DNA of 8,799 bases from Chloroflexota bacterium (GCA_016202525.1 JACQOM010000018.1:1-8799), one strand, 5' to 3'. Shown: positions 1 through 6,358, counted from the stretch's first letter. Program-made: numbers and translations. Notes: generated by a model from the letters alone, not told the origin.

Positions 1-426
1 ACCCAGACCCTGGCCGGCGTGGGTTTTGAGGTCGAATGGCGACGGGTCGACTTTAAGAGAGGCGGGCAGCGGTCTCAGAAGCCGGTCAGGGCTTACTGTA
101 TCCCCGACTTTCAAACATGGGCGGAGGTTACCTCACGATATTATTACTCCGAAGATGGAGAAATGAACGAGACGATACCCAATGTTTTGAAATCTCACAA
201 ATTTCACCGTGTTCCTGGAAGCGTGGCATCCGTGACATCTGTGACAAACACCGTCGAAGTTGATGGTCGTGTCACGGTTGCCACAGATGCCACACATTAT
301 TTTACACGGCATGGAAACAACGGCAATAAACCGACCGACCCCTGCGCCGCCTGTGGTTCCACTGACTGGTGGCGAAGAGACGGAGATTGGTTGTGCGGAC
401 ATTGTCATCCGGAGGCGCTTGGGTAG
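1..426 (+). CDS. C-terminal part of a zinc-ribbon protein, possibly a mobile-element primase/helicase (partial, open at left edge)
   Basis: The reading frame is open from base 1, so the true start lies to the left; the GTG at 19 is only the first start-like codon and has no ribosome binding site. About 141 residues are visible. The first half is basic and aromatic. A low-complexity linker rich in Val, Thr, Ala and Ser follows, encoded by about 223-295. The protein ends in a zinc ribbon of the form C-x2-C-x13-C-x2-C-H-P (encoded by about 343-408, first Cys codon 343-345), containing the tryptophan-rich stretch STDWWRRDGDWLC. Ribbons of this kind at the extreme C-terminus are common in primase/polymerase and helicase proteins of phages and integrative elements, and that is the reason for the tentative call. 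No catalytic domain is visible here, so the function is inference. The linker DNA contains an inverted array of 9-bp units, listed separately. Confidence 0.6.
   Translation, partial: TQTLAGVGFEVEWRRVDFKRGGQRSQKPVRAYCIPDFQTWAEVTSRYYYSEDGEMNETIPNVLKSHKFHRVPGSVASVTSVTNTVEVDGRVTVATDATHYFTRHGNNGNKPTDPCAACGSTDWWRRDGDWLCGHCHPEALG
223..293. repeat. Three 9-bp units facing three inverted 9-bp units (iteron-like dyad inside a coding region)
   Basis: On the + strand GTGGCATCC (223-231), GTGACATCT (232-240) and GTGACAAAC (241-249) lie head to tail. After 17 bases, three related units are read on the - strand: GTGGCATCT (293-285), GTGGCAACC (284-276) and GTGACACGA (275-267). By hand, the two 24-base arms match at 20 of 24 positions. 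The + arm encodes V-A-S-V-T-S-V-T and the - arm encodes V-T-V-A-T-D-A-T, so peptide repetition alone does not explain the inversion. It could be a protein-binding site array, a replication-origin element or a hairpin in the mRNA. Which of these is unknown. Confidence 0.6.
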
Positions 427-447
427 TCTCTTCAAGGCGGGGTTATT

Positions 448-472
448 CGGGGGAGGGTCACCCCCTCCCCCG
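448..472. repeat. Perfect 10-bp GC-rich hairpin after the first gene
   Basis: CGGGGGAGGG (448-457) pairs perfectly with CCCTCCCCCG (463-472) around the five-base loop TCACC. It lies 22 bases after the stop codon at 424-426. A competing 8-bp stem is possible between AGGCGGGG (435-442) and CCCCGCCT (468-475), which uses the same right-hand bases. No T run follows on + (the next bases are CCTCGAAATAG), so it is not a standard intrinsic terminator. It may protect the 3' end of the mRNA, pause transcription or act in attenuation. Confidence 0.6.
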
Positions 473-534
473 CCTCGAAATAGACTAAATCAGCCCCTGC
501 TGCAAAGGAGTAAAACAACCGGCAGGCTCATAGA

Positions 535-566
535 TAGTATGGATAGCATAGCATAGGTAGCATAGG
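535..566 (+). repeat. Short TAGCATAGG repeats ahead of the 588 gene
   Basis: TAGCATAGG occurs twice in tandem (549-557 and 558-566). It is preceded by TAGCAT at 544-549 and TAGTAT at 535-540. The TAG(T/C)AT cores therefore start at 535, 544, 549 and 558, with spacings of 9, 5 and 9 bases. The cluster ends 11 bases before the ribosome binding site of the next gene. It could be a regulator site, a small iteron set or a simple slippage expansion. TAGTAT at 535-540 also resembles a -10 box, but no convincing -35 lies at the right distance. Confidence 0.5.
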
Positions 567-576
567 TGAAATAGAG

Positions 577-584
577 GGAGGTGA
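577..584 (+). promoter_or_regulatory. Ribosome binding site that favours the ATG at 588
   Basis: GGAGGTGA ends three bases before the ATG at 588, with six bases between GGAGG and ATG. The alternative in-frame ATG at 612 has only a weaker GGAGA upstream. Confidence 0.75.
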
Positions 585-587
585 GAG

Positions 588-1436
588 ATGAAGATTTACC
601 CTGGAGATCACATGACCAACCGGAAAGAAGCCATTACCTTGGCTCTCCAAACAGCCGGAATAGAAGGATTAAACTCCGACATCCTCGGCATGTTTGAGTC
701 GATGGCTGACACAGAGAAGGCTAATACTGAATCTGACAGAGCTATCGGCGTCGCGGTAAAGAGCAGGTATGGCAACAAGGCCACCTGGCGGGCGGACCGA
801 TGGTTTGTTCCGGTACCGAGACTTCAATTCCAGGGCAAAGACGTTCCCCAGCTTGTCATCGAGGTCAATACGTATCTCGTTGCCGCGGCGAATGTGCGGA
901 CGCCACAGGATTCGCGCCTGGTGACGCTGGTGGGAAATGTCGGCAAACCGGAAATAATGTCCATCCCGATGATTTTCCTCCACGCTATCCTAGAACGTGA
1001 CCTGGGGCGGTTTGCCATGATCGCCAGGGACCCGAGCTACACCACCTGGGAAGTGCCGGGAGCTAAAGCTGTCCGCCTCCCTAATGAGTTCATCAACATG
1101 CTTTCTCATTTGTTGGGGTGGCAGTCGGTTGTTGCTTGGCTGGAAAGGTTCGGTTCTCAGGGAAGGTGCGTGGCGCCGTTGGTAGCCGGAACCCTGCTTG
1201 GTTTGGCTTTCCAAAACTCTATCCAACCAGTGTCAGTGGACCAGCAGATGATGACCACAGATAGCCTGATTGGCGCCCTGGAAGGCATGGCCTATCAGCC
1301 GGCCGAGGCCCGAGAGATGGTAAGACTGGCTGCCCCACGATTAAGGGCTGACATGACGCTCGAGGAAGCGATTCGAATCACACTGCAAATGGGAAAGGAG
1401 GCGACCAACAATGAGCGAGAAGTTCAACAAGGATGA
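588..1436 (+). CDS. Unknown 282-aa protein with a RuvA C-terminal-like domain
   Basis: I do not recognise the whole protein. It is cytoplasmic, with no signal peptide or clear membrane span. Residues about 224-268 (from DSLIGALEGMAYQPAEAREM to the EEAIRITL end) resemble domain III of RuvA, the small three-helix domain that binds the RuvB motor: Leu-x(4)-Gly/Ala-Tyr-x-Pro-x-Glu-Ala followed by a second amphipathic Leu/Ala helix. The RuvA DNA-binding domains I and II are not visible. The middle (about 60-215) alternates hydrophobic strands and helices with no motif I can name. The start at 588 is chosen for its strong ribosome binding site; 612 is possible and would remove eight residues. The end overlaps the next gene by 26 bases, so the two are probably translationally coupled. 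The domain assignment is by eye and moderate. An adaptor role for an AAA+ motor is inference. Confidence 0.7.
   Translation: MKIYPGDHMTNRKEAITLALQTAGIEGLNSDILGMFESMADTEKANTESDRAIGVAVKSRYGNKATWRADRWFVPVPRLQFQGKDVPQLVIEVNTYLVAAANVRTPQDSRLVTLVGNVGKPEIMSIPMIFLHAILERDLGRFAMIARDPSYTTWEVPGAKAVRLPNEFINMLSHLLGWQSVVAWLERFGSQGRCVAPLVAGTLLGLAFQNSIQPVSVDQQMMTTDSLIGALEGMAYQPAEAREMVRLAAPRLRADMTLEEAIRITLQMGKEATNNEREVQQG
1394..1401 (+). promoter_or_regulatory. Ribosome binding site for the coiled-coil gene, inside the preceding gene
   Basis: AAAGGAGG sits nine bases before the ATG at 1411, within the last codons of the preceding gene. It supports this start despite the 26-base overlap. Confidence 0.75.
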
Positions 1437-2481
1437 AATAGAGGATGCCATCAGGATGGCCCGCGTTTACTGCCCAGGCTTTAATGAGGATATGTTCGAG
1501 AGCCTGATGGAGCTTGAGAAACGTATAGCCGAATCAGGCTATCTTGAGGCCGTGATGGGACTGATTCGTCTAGAGGACGAAAAAGACATATCCTGCACCG
1601 AAGCTCTCGATGCCTGTTATGAGATGCTCGATCAAAAGGCGAAGCTGGAAAAGGAGATACCCCAACTTCAAAACAGGGTAAACAGCCTGGTGGCCGAGAT
1701 AAAACAGGCAAAAGCGGAACTCGAACAGGCAAAGAACGCCATCTCAAAGGCTAGACAGGAACTCCTGCAAATCAAAGTTGAATACGCAGTTGAGGAGAAG
1801 AAACTCTCAGCTCTGCATAAGAGAACTGAGAGCGAGAAGCAGCGTATAAGCAAGGAACTCGAGGACAGCTACCAGCAGGCCAATGTTACTAAGGAAGATG
1901 TCGTGGCTGCTGGCAAACTCAAGGCTGATGTAGAAAGCCACGGTTTCACCCTCGAGCTTATGCTTGACCTCTCCCATGAATTCGCCGGACATAAGAACGC
2001 CAGGGAAAAGCTGACCGAGGGACTGAAAACACATGGTTCCCTCAGCAAGTACTTGGATGAGTTGGATGACCTTGGGAACAAGGAGAAGTCAAGAGTCATG
2101 GCGGAGATAGCCGGTCTGGAGTCGCAGAAAAAGACCCTTGCCAGCGAAAATGGCAACTTGAGAAATATGCTTTCTCGGTTGCAGGCTGACATTACCAATG
2201 AAGAAGCCTTGAGGCAGTTCCACCAGCGTTATTCACCTGTGAGCTGGTTCTTGGATCAGCTGGTGAGATGGGATCGTGTTTACTTCATGCGCTGCGGGAG
2301 TCCCGTAAATATGGCTGCCGGTGTCATCGACAAGAAACTCGGTAGCCCGCACTTCTGGACCGACGCTCTTCCGACTGTGTGTCCGCATTGTGGGTGTCGT
2401 CCGATATTTTACGATACGGAAATTTACCAACACCTCAATTGGCCAGCGGAAATACCCCTCAAATTGAGACTGGGAGATTGA
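1411..2481 (+). CDS. Unknown coiled-coil protein with C-terminal Cys cluster (356 aa)
   Basis: Three parts can be seen. Residues 1-70 are helical and acidic and include C21, C62 and C69. Residues about 72-157 are a long heptad-rich, highly charged coiled coil (repeated LEKEI, LVAEIKQAKAEL, ELLQIKVEY patterns); a second coiled-coil stretch spans about 221-262 after a Gly-containing break. Residues about 270-356 form a compact tail with many aromatic residues (SWFLDQLVRWDRVYFMRC) and cysteines C295, C324, C327 and C329; CPHCGC at 324-329 looks like half of a metal knuckle. There is no signal peptide, ATPase motif or transmembrane span. It is the second gene of a three-gene operon, overlapping the upstream gene and leaving one base before the next. 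I cannot name a family. A scaffold or filament-like DNA- or protein-bridging role would suit the shape but is only inference. Confidence 0.75.
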   Translation: MSEKFNKDEIEDAIRMARVYCPGFNEDMFESLMELEKRIAESGYLEAVMGLIRLEDEKDISCTEALDACYEMLDQKAKLEKEIPQLQNRVNSLVAEIKQAKAELEQAKNAISKARQELLQIKVEYAVEEKKLSALHKRTESEKQRISKELEDSYQQANVTKEDVVAAGKLKADVESHGFTLELMLDLSHEFAGHKNAREKLTEGLKTHGSLSKYLDELDDLGNKEKSRVMAEIAGLESQKKTLASENGNLRNMLSRLQADITNEEALRQFHQRYSPVSWFLDQLVRWDRVYFMRCGSPVNMAAGVIDKKLGSPHFWTDALPTVCPHCGCRPIFYDTEIYQHLNWPAEIPLKLRLGD

Positions 2482-2482
2482 A

Positions 2483-2755
2483 ATGCCAAAAAACAAACGA
2501 ACGAAGAAGCCAACTGGATTTTCTCTGGAATGTGTCTGTGGGTCAAAGGCTGCTATCTTTGAACTGGAAAAGGGGTATATGGCCCACTGTCCGAACTGCG
2601 GAGCAGTGACCTTTTTCGATAACCCCATACTCCTCAAAAGGGTGGAGTTCGGTGGCAAACTCTGCCCGCATCAGCTTGAAAAGAAACCCTGCCGCGGCGG
2701 GCATACAACTTGGTGTTCGACATGCCGGGTCAGGAGCTTTATCTACGACAACTAG
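2483..2755 (+). CDS. Small zinc-ribbon protein (90 aa), function unknown
   Basis: The protein is basic at its N-terminus (PKNKRTKK) and carries two probable metal-binding sets. The first is C17-x-C19 with C36-x2-C39 (ECVCG ... CPNCG), a typical ribbon. The second is C61/H63, C70, H74 and C78-x2-C81 (CSTC). The pattern suggests a small two-zinc protein that could bind nucleic acid or act as an adaptor; nothing more can be said. The ATG at 2483 lies one base after the stop of the coiled-coil gene, and GGGAGA in the end of that gene serves as ribosome binding site. Third and last gene of the operon. No clear intrinsic terminator follows. Confidence 0.75.
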   Translation: MPKNKRTKKPTGFSLECVCGSKAAIFELEKGYMAHCPNCGAVTFFDNPILLKRVEFGGKLCPHQLEKKPCRGGHTTWCSTCRVRSFIYDN

Positions 2756-2828
2756 GGCGAAGGCAGCATCAGACTGGTAGCCGTGGATTGAGTATTTTAT
2801 CGGTTCTTCCGGTGTACCAATCTACTAA

Positions 2829-2856
2829 TTCGTGATCTTGTTGGGTTCGTGACCTT
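2829..2856 (+). repeat. Near-perfect 11-bp direct repeat upstream of the response-regulator promoter
   Basis: TTCGTGATCTT (2829-2839) and TTCGTGACCTT (2846-2856) differ at one base and are offset by 17 bases. They lie about 36 to 63 bases before the -10 box at 2892, where activator or repressor sites are often found. The bound factor is unknown. Confidence 0.4.
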
Positions 2857-2888
2857 ACCGGTCAGTCTAGAAGTAACCTGCAGAACGA

Positions 2889-2897
2889 TGATATAAT
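2889..2897 (+). promoter_or_regulatory. Extended -10 promoter (TGaTATAAT) for the response regulators
   Basis: TG at 2889-2890 plus TATAAT at 2892-2897 is a perfect extended -10 box. The expected -35 area (about 2869-2875, TCTAGAAG region) is poor, which extended -10 promoters tolerate. Transcription would start about seven bases after the box, near 2904, almost at the GTG start codon at 2906. An in-frame TGA at 2897-2899 rules out any earlier start for the gene. Confidence 0.6.
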
Positions 2898-2905
2898 GAG
2901 CGATA

Positions 2906-3316
2906 GTGGAGATAAGAAAACGCGTTCTGGTAGTTGATGATGAACCGGGAATAGGAAAGGTATTGCGCATAAAGCTTGGCCTTTCAGGGTATGACGTCAT
3001 CACTACCACAAGCGGTGCTAAAGCAATTGAGGTTGTCCGAACGCAAGAGCCGGACGTAATGTTATTGGACATGCTAATGCCGGATGTTTCCGGCATGGAC
3101 GTGCTCGAGAGAGTACGGGCTTTTTCTCAGGTGCCGATAATCATCTCCACGGGCGCTCCCGACATTGTCCAATTTGCTTTGAAGGTTGGGGCCAACAACT
3201 ACATTGCCAAACCGTTCAATCCTGATCTGCTCGTGGATAAGATCAGGTTAGTATTGAGTACCAGTCAGTATGTTAAAGGATGCGATGCCAACAAAGAAGA
3301 AAATCCTCCTCGTTGA
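2906..3316 (+). CDS. Single-domain response regulator (CheY-like receiver) 1
   Basis: This 136-aa protein is one receiver domain with no output domain. Acidic pocket D11-D12, phosphoacceptor D55 (MLLD-MLMP), switch residue T82 and conserved K102-P103 are all present, so it should be phosphorylated by a histidine kinase. It is cytoplasmic. A short tail of about 20 residues follows the last helix. The start is GTG at 2906; a TGA at 2897 in the same frame excludes an upstream start, and there is no ribosome binding site, in keeping with a leaderless message. Its end overlaps the second receiver gene by 32 bases. By hand, the two receivers are identical at about 51 of the first 105 positions without gaps. 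The likely partner is the PAS histidine kinase encoded on the opposite strand just beyond the second receiver; this pairing is inference. Confidence 0.92.
   Translation: MEIRKRVLVVDDEPGIGKVLRIKLGLSGYDVITTTSGAKAIEVVRTQEPDVMLLDMLMPDVSGMDVLERVRAFSQVPIIISTGAPDIVQFALKVGANNYIAKPFNPDLLVDKIRLVLSTSQYVKGCDANKEENPPR
3275..3280 (+). promoter_or_regulatory. Ribosome binding site that favours the ATG at 3285
   Basis: AAAGGA lies four bases before ATG 3285, inside the end of the first receiver gene. The earlier ATG at 3270 has no such site. Confidence 0.55.
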
Positions 3317-3671
3317 CGATGAACGAGGAATCCTTAAAGTCCTTAGTATAAAGCTAAGGGTCTCAGGCTACGATGTTGTTACCGCAGCCGACGGCCAAGA
3401 GGCACTTAAGATGGTTGACTCGGCAAGTCCGGACCTCATGCTGCTGGACGTTATTATGCCCGGCATAGACGGATTTGAAGTACTGCGGAAATTGCGCCCT
3501 GCTTCACAACTACCAGTTATCGTCTGTAGCGCCAGACCTTCGAACATGCAAGAAGCCATGAACCTTGGAGCTAACGATTTTCTTGCCAAGCCATTCAACG
3601 TCGACGACCTGGTGAAGAGAATCGAGTTGCTGTTGGACCACAAGGGGCCGTCGACCGGCTCAGCGGATTAA
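3285..3671 (+). CDS. Single-domain response regulator (CheY-like receiver) 2
   Basis: With the start at 3285 this is a 128-aa receiver: D11-D12, phosphoacceptor D55 (MLLD-VIMP), S82 in place of the usual Thr, and K102-P103. An in-frame ATG at 3270 would add five residues. The 3285 start is preferred because of its ribosome binding site and because it puts every key residue at the same number as in receiver 1. It is a tandem paralog of receiver 1 (about 49% identity by hand count). No DNA-binding or enzymatic output domain is attached, so it must act through protein contacts or as a phosphate relay or sink. Its TAA (3669-3671) overlaps the stop of the convergent histidine kinase gene within TTAA. 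Confidence 0.92.
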   Translation: MPTKKKILLVDDERGILKVLSIKLRVSGYDVVTAADGQEALKMVDSASPDLMLLDVIMPGIDGFEVLRKLRPASQLPVIVCSARPSNMQEAMNLGANDFLAKPFNVDDLVKRIELLLDHKGPSTGSAD

Positions 3672-5617
3672 GCTCCCTCCTTCTTGTCTTGGGGAATGGT
3701 GAACAAGAACGTAGAGCCCTCACCCAACTTTGATTCCACCCAGATGCGTCCGCCGTGGGCTTCGACCAGCCGTTTGCAGACTACCAATCCCAACCCTACT
3801 CCCTTGATATTGTGTACCGTCTTCAATCGGCCAAACGGCTCAAACAACTTCGACTGGAGTTCTGGCTCTATTCCTTCCCCGTGATCACTGACACCAACAA
3901 GCAGGTCTCCATTCTCTCGCCGGGCAAATACCAGAATCTCACTGCCTTCAGCGGAGTATTTGAAGGCATTCTCCACAAGATTAGAGATTATGCGTTCAAT
4001 CCTAACCGGGTCAATAAGTACCGGCGGAAGTTCGTTTGAGACGTCCAGCGCGACTTCGCGGGGCGGATATAGCCGCCGAACATTATCCACTGTCTTCCTG
4101 GCGATTTCTGGTATCTTTACCAGTTTCTTGTCGAGCGACAGGCGCCCGGCTTGATATCTTGAAAGTTCGAGCAGATTATCAAGTATGTCGGCCAGCGATT
4201 CGGCGCTGGAATCCGCTTCTCGTAAGAGGTCTCGCAGGTCGTCCTGGGAAATACGTTCATCTATGGCGGTCTTTATGGCGCCTGTAATCACGGTGAGGGG
4301 AGTACGCATTTCATGCGAGACGAGACCGATGAACTCATCCTTTATTTGCTCGACATTTTTGCGCTCTGTAATATCATGAATCGTACCCATTACTGCCTGT
4401 TTGCCCCCATACGAGACAGGTGAGACATTTATTGAAACCCAGACTGGAGTACCATTTTTTCTCTTAAGCCTTGTTTCAACGTCCCGGACGACTCCGCGGT
4501 CCTTAAGCGTGCCAACCCAGGAACGCCTATCCTCGGGGTTCCAGTATAGGTCAATGGCTTTCGTGCCTACAAGCTCACCCTGGTTATAACCAAGAAGAAG
4601 TTCGTAAGAGCGGTTGGTGTAGAGTAGCACGCCGTCAGCTGAGCTCACACCTACGCCGACAGGGGATGCCTCGCTCAAAATGCGGAAGCGTTCCTCGCTT
4701 TCTCGCAACGCCTCTTCCACCTTCTTGCGCTCGGTGATGTCTACGGCGGTACAGACAATGCCGTTCACTTTTCCTGATTCATCCCGCGTTGGTTCAATAG
4801 TGGTGTCATAAAAGAATCGTGTTTCTCCGCTGGAGAGAGCATACTCCGTTCGTATGCCTTTACCTGTATTGATTACCTGACGTTTGACGTCCACCAACTC
4901 GTTTGCCTGTTGGCCGAAGATTTCCTGGTCTGTCTTACCGATGAATTGCCCTTGGGCCAGGGCGTCATTAGGATTGTATACCCATGTATATCGTAGGTCC
5001 GCGTCCTGCCGGAAGGCAACAACCGGCGAGTTAAGAAAGGCAGCATCCAGTTGCTCTTTAGCAAGACGCAGCGCTTGCTCTGCCTTCCGTAACGCTTCTC
5101 CGCTCTTGATCAGTTCTTCGTTCTTCTTCTGTTCGGTCAGGTCGGTGACCACGGCGACAATCGCAAGCTTGCCCAAATTCAGTTGTATAGTAGCTGCGTA
5201 AGCTGGAACCTGAGAGCCATCCCAGGTTCGAAGTATCAGTTCTTCACGTCCTCTTTCCCGCCTTAGAAGGTCAGCGAGCGTCGAATGACTTTCCGGGTGA
5301 ACGAAGTTAAACATAGAAGTCCCGATGACTTTGTTGAGGTCGGTGTGCATCATTTGCGCGAAGTATTGGTTGGAGAAAAGAATCGTGCCCTCAGGTGATA
5401 GGGTTACAGTTCCTTCGTTGATGTTTTCAATAGCAGTGCGGTAAACGGTGTCGGCACCCTGGACAGTGAAGACCTGTTCCCCGAGTTTAGTATTGACCAC
5501 CAGGGCGTCCACTTCACCGCTTCTGATAGCACGTAGCGTCTCCTCGGCTTCGGTCAGCCGCTGCCGCAAGTCCTCGTTTTCCGCCTGTAGCTCTTGCTTG
5601 GTGTGCTTGTCGCTCAT
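3668..5617 (-). CDS. Cytoplasmic multi-PAS sensor histidine kinase
   Basis: This 649-aa protein has no transmembrane segment or signal peptide. Residues 1-45 form a charged helix. Three PAS-type sensor domains follow at about 52-165, 185-300 and 308-420; each ends in a linker of the D-(I/L)-T-E-(R/Q)-K-K type. The kinase core is complete. The HisKA H-box has the phosphoacceptor H435 (VSHEMRTP). The N-box is N546/N550. The G1 box is D578-x-G580-x-G582. LFEPF (591-595) is the F-box, and G606-x-G608-x-G610 is the G2 box. It is a non-hybrid kinase, so it needs separate receivers, and two such receivers converge on it. It has no KaiB-like N-terminal domain, so it is not a SasA ortholog by layout. 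It is the last gene of the kai operon: its ATG lies three bases after the third kaiB stop, with only a weak GAAGAG upstream, so coupling to kaiB translation is likely. The PAS ligand cannot be told from the sequence. Confidence 0.93.
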   Translation of the reverse strand: MSDKHTKQELQAENEDLRQRLTEAEETLRAIRSGEVDALVVNTKLGEQVFTVQGADTVYRTAIENINEGTVTLSPEGTILFSNQYFAQMMHTDLNKVIGTSMFNFVHPESHSTLADLLRRERGREELILRTWDGSQVPAYAATIQLNLGKLAIVAVVTDLTEQKKNEELIKSGEALRKAEQALRLAKEQLDAAFLNSPVVAFRQDADLRYTWVYNPNDALAQGQFIGKTDQEIFGQQANELVDVKRQVINTGKGIRTEYALSSGETRFFYDTTIEPTRDESGKVNGIVCTAVDITERKKVEEALRESEERFRILSEASPVGVGVSSADGVLLYTNRSYELLLGYNQGELVGTKAIDLYWNPEDRRSWVGTLKDRGVVRDVETRLKRKNGTPVWVSINVSPVSYGGKQAVMGTIHDITERKNVEQIKDEFIGLVSHEMRTPLTVITGAIKTAIDERISQDDLRDLLREADSSAESLADILDNLLELSRYQAGRLSLDKKLVKIPEIARKTVDNVRRLYPPREVALDVSNELPPVLIDPVRIERIISNLVENAFKYSAEGSEILVFARRENGDLLVGVSDHGEGIEPELQSKLFEPFGRLKTVHNIKGVGLGLVVCKRLVEAHGGRIWVESKLGEGSTFLFTIPQDKKEGA

Positions 5618-5620
5618 TTT

Positions 5621-5998
5621 TCAACTCTTCTTACTTTTTTGCGGGGGGGGGACTCTTGACTTCAAGTCCAGACCCAGGATAATGCGGTCTTCCTGCGAGA
5701 GGTTACCAATCAGCCGACGTAGTGGCGCCGGCAGTTTCTTTATGAGTGTAGGGACGGCGATTATCTGATCATCTTTGGCGAGGGTTGGCTGCTGGTAGAT
5801 ATCAATCACTTCCAGCTCGTAGTTATCGCCAAAATTATCACGCATGATTTTCTTGATATTACGCAGGGCTTCCTGGGAACGCGGTGTCATACCGGTGATG
5901 TAGAGCTTGAGGACGTACTTCTCCGTGCCCTGCTTGGCCAGAGCCTGTTCCATCGACTCGGTGGCTGAAGTCTTGTCGGTACCGTTTTTTCTGGGCAT
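5621..5998 (-). CDS. kaiB: KaiB-family protein, third of three (operon-distal)
   Basis: This 125-aa protein has a KaiB core at about 27-114: LKLYITGMTPRS, EVIDIYQQP, the cis-Pro IIAVPTLIKK region (79-88), LIGNLS and LGLDL. KaiB proteins have a fold that switches to a thioredoxin-like form when they bind the CI ring of KaiC. It has a Lys/Thr/Ser-rich N-terminal extension of about 25 residues and a basic C-terminal tail, RVPPPQKSKKS. The Pro codons of that tail are a run of nine C on the coding strand (+ strand G run 5643-5651), and six A follow after GC. A loss of one C would move the end of translation to a TGA overlapping the kinase ATG as ATGA. The ATG follows the previous stop by one base, with GAGGAGG at 6005-6011 as ribosome binding site. 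Family assignment is strong. Which KaiB talks to KaiC is not known. Confidence 0.93.
   Translation of the reverse strand: MPRKNGTDKTSATESMEQALAKQGTEKYVLKLYITGMTPRSQEALRNIKKIMRDNFGDNYELEVIDIYQQPTLAKDDQIIAVPTLIKKLPAPLRRLIGNLSQEDRIILGLDLKSRVPPPQKSKKS
5643..5651 (-). repeat. C9 homopolymer in the end of the third kaiB
   Basis: On the coding strand nine C encode the end of Val and three Pro codons, and six A follow after GC. In the C9 register the frame ends at TGA 5621-5623, three bases before the kinase start. With C10 it would stop after about seven further codons. With C8 it would end [12 protein letters not shown], with the stop overlapping the kinase ATG. Confidence 0.8.
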
Positions 5999-5999
5999 A

Positions 6000-6338
6000 T
6001 CAGTCCTCCTCGCGCGGGTAGAGGTTTAGACCCACCAGCACCCGTTCGGTGTTGGAGAGGTCGCCGATTATCTTCCTTATAGGCTCAGGAAGCTTGCGTA
6101 CCAGGGTGGGAATGGCCAGAATCTGGTCACCTTTTGCCAGCTTCGGGTTTTCCAGAAGGTCGATTACCTCGATGTTATACTTCCCTTTCAGGTGCTCCTC
6201 ACAGATTTTCTTCAGGTTGGCGAAGGCAGCAATGGACTTGGGCGTCTGCCCGGCGACATACAGCCTGAGGTTCCATATCTCCGGTTTGCTCCTCTTTTCG
6301 GTATCTGCGGGTGTCTTTTTCTTCTTGCCGATTGCCAT
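6000..6338 (-). CDS. kaiB: KaiB-family clock protein, second of three (most canonical)
   Basis: This 112-aa protein matches the standard KaiB pattern most closely of the three: [13 protein letters not shown] (23-35), EVIDLLENP (57-65), the cis-Pro segment [16 protein letters not shown] (71-86), KIIGDLS (89-95) and RVLVGLNL (99-106). A Lys-rich N-terminus (residues 1-20) precedes the core. KaiB binds the CI ATPase ring of phosphorylated KaiC and promotes its dephosphorylation in characterised systems. The ATG at 6338 follows the first kaiB-like gene after 20 bases, with GAGAGG in that gap. The stop TGA (6000-6002) is one base from the start of the third kaiB. By conservation this is the best candidate for the main KaiC partner. 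Confidence 0.95.
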   Translation of the reverse strand: MAIGKKKKTPADTEKRSKPEIWNLRLYVAGQTPKSIAAFANLKKICEEHLKGKYNIEVIDLLENPKLAKGDQILAIPTLVRKLPEPIRKIIGDLSNTERVLVGLNLYPREED

Positions 6339-6358
6339 CGTTTTGCCTCTCGCTAGAA

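Noticed and set aside
133..435. Cys-rich open frame on - opposite the first gene
   Set aside because: It is antisense to a frame with a convincing zinc ribbon, and its cysteines come from the complementary repeats; no start signal.
448..480. Hairpin at 448-472 as an intrinsic terminator
   Set aside because: No T run follows the stem on the + strand, so the standard signature is incomplete; it is listed only as a structured repeat.
260..556. Open frame on + running through the GC-rich hairpin
   Set aside because: It overlaps the first gene out of frame, encodes a Gly/Pro run from the hairpin and has no ribosome binding site.
2233..2658. A 141-codon open frame on - opposite the coiled-coil and zinc-ribbon genes
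   Set aside because: Antisense to two genes with clear ribosome binding sites and a motif-bearing product; no supporting features.
3270..3287. ATG at 3270 as start of the second receiver
   Set aside because: There is no ribosome binding site before it, and the ATG at 3285 gives exact alignment of residue numbers with the first receiver.
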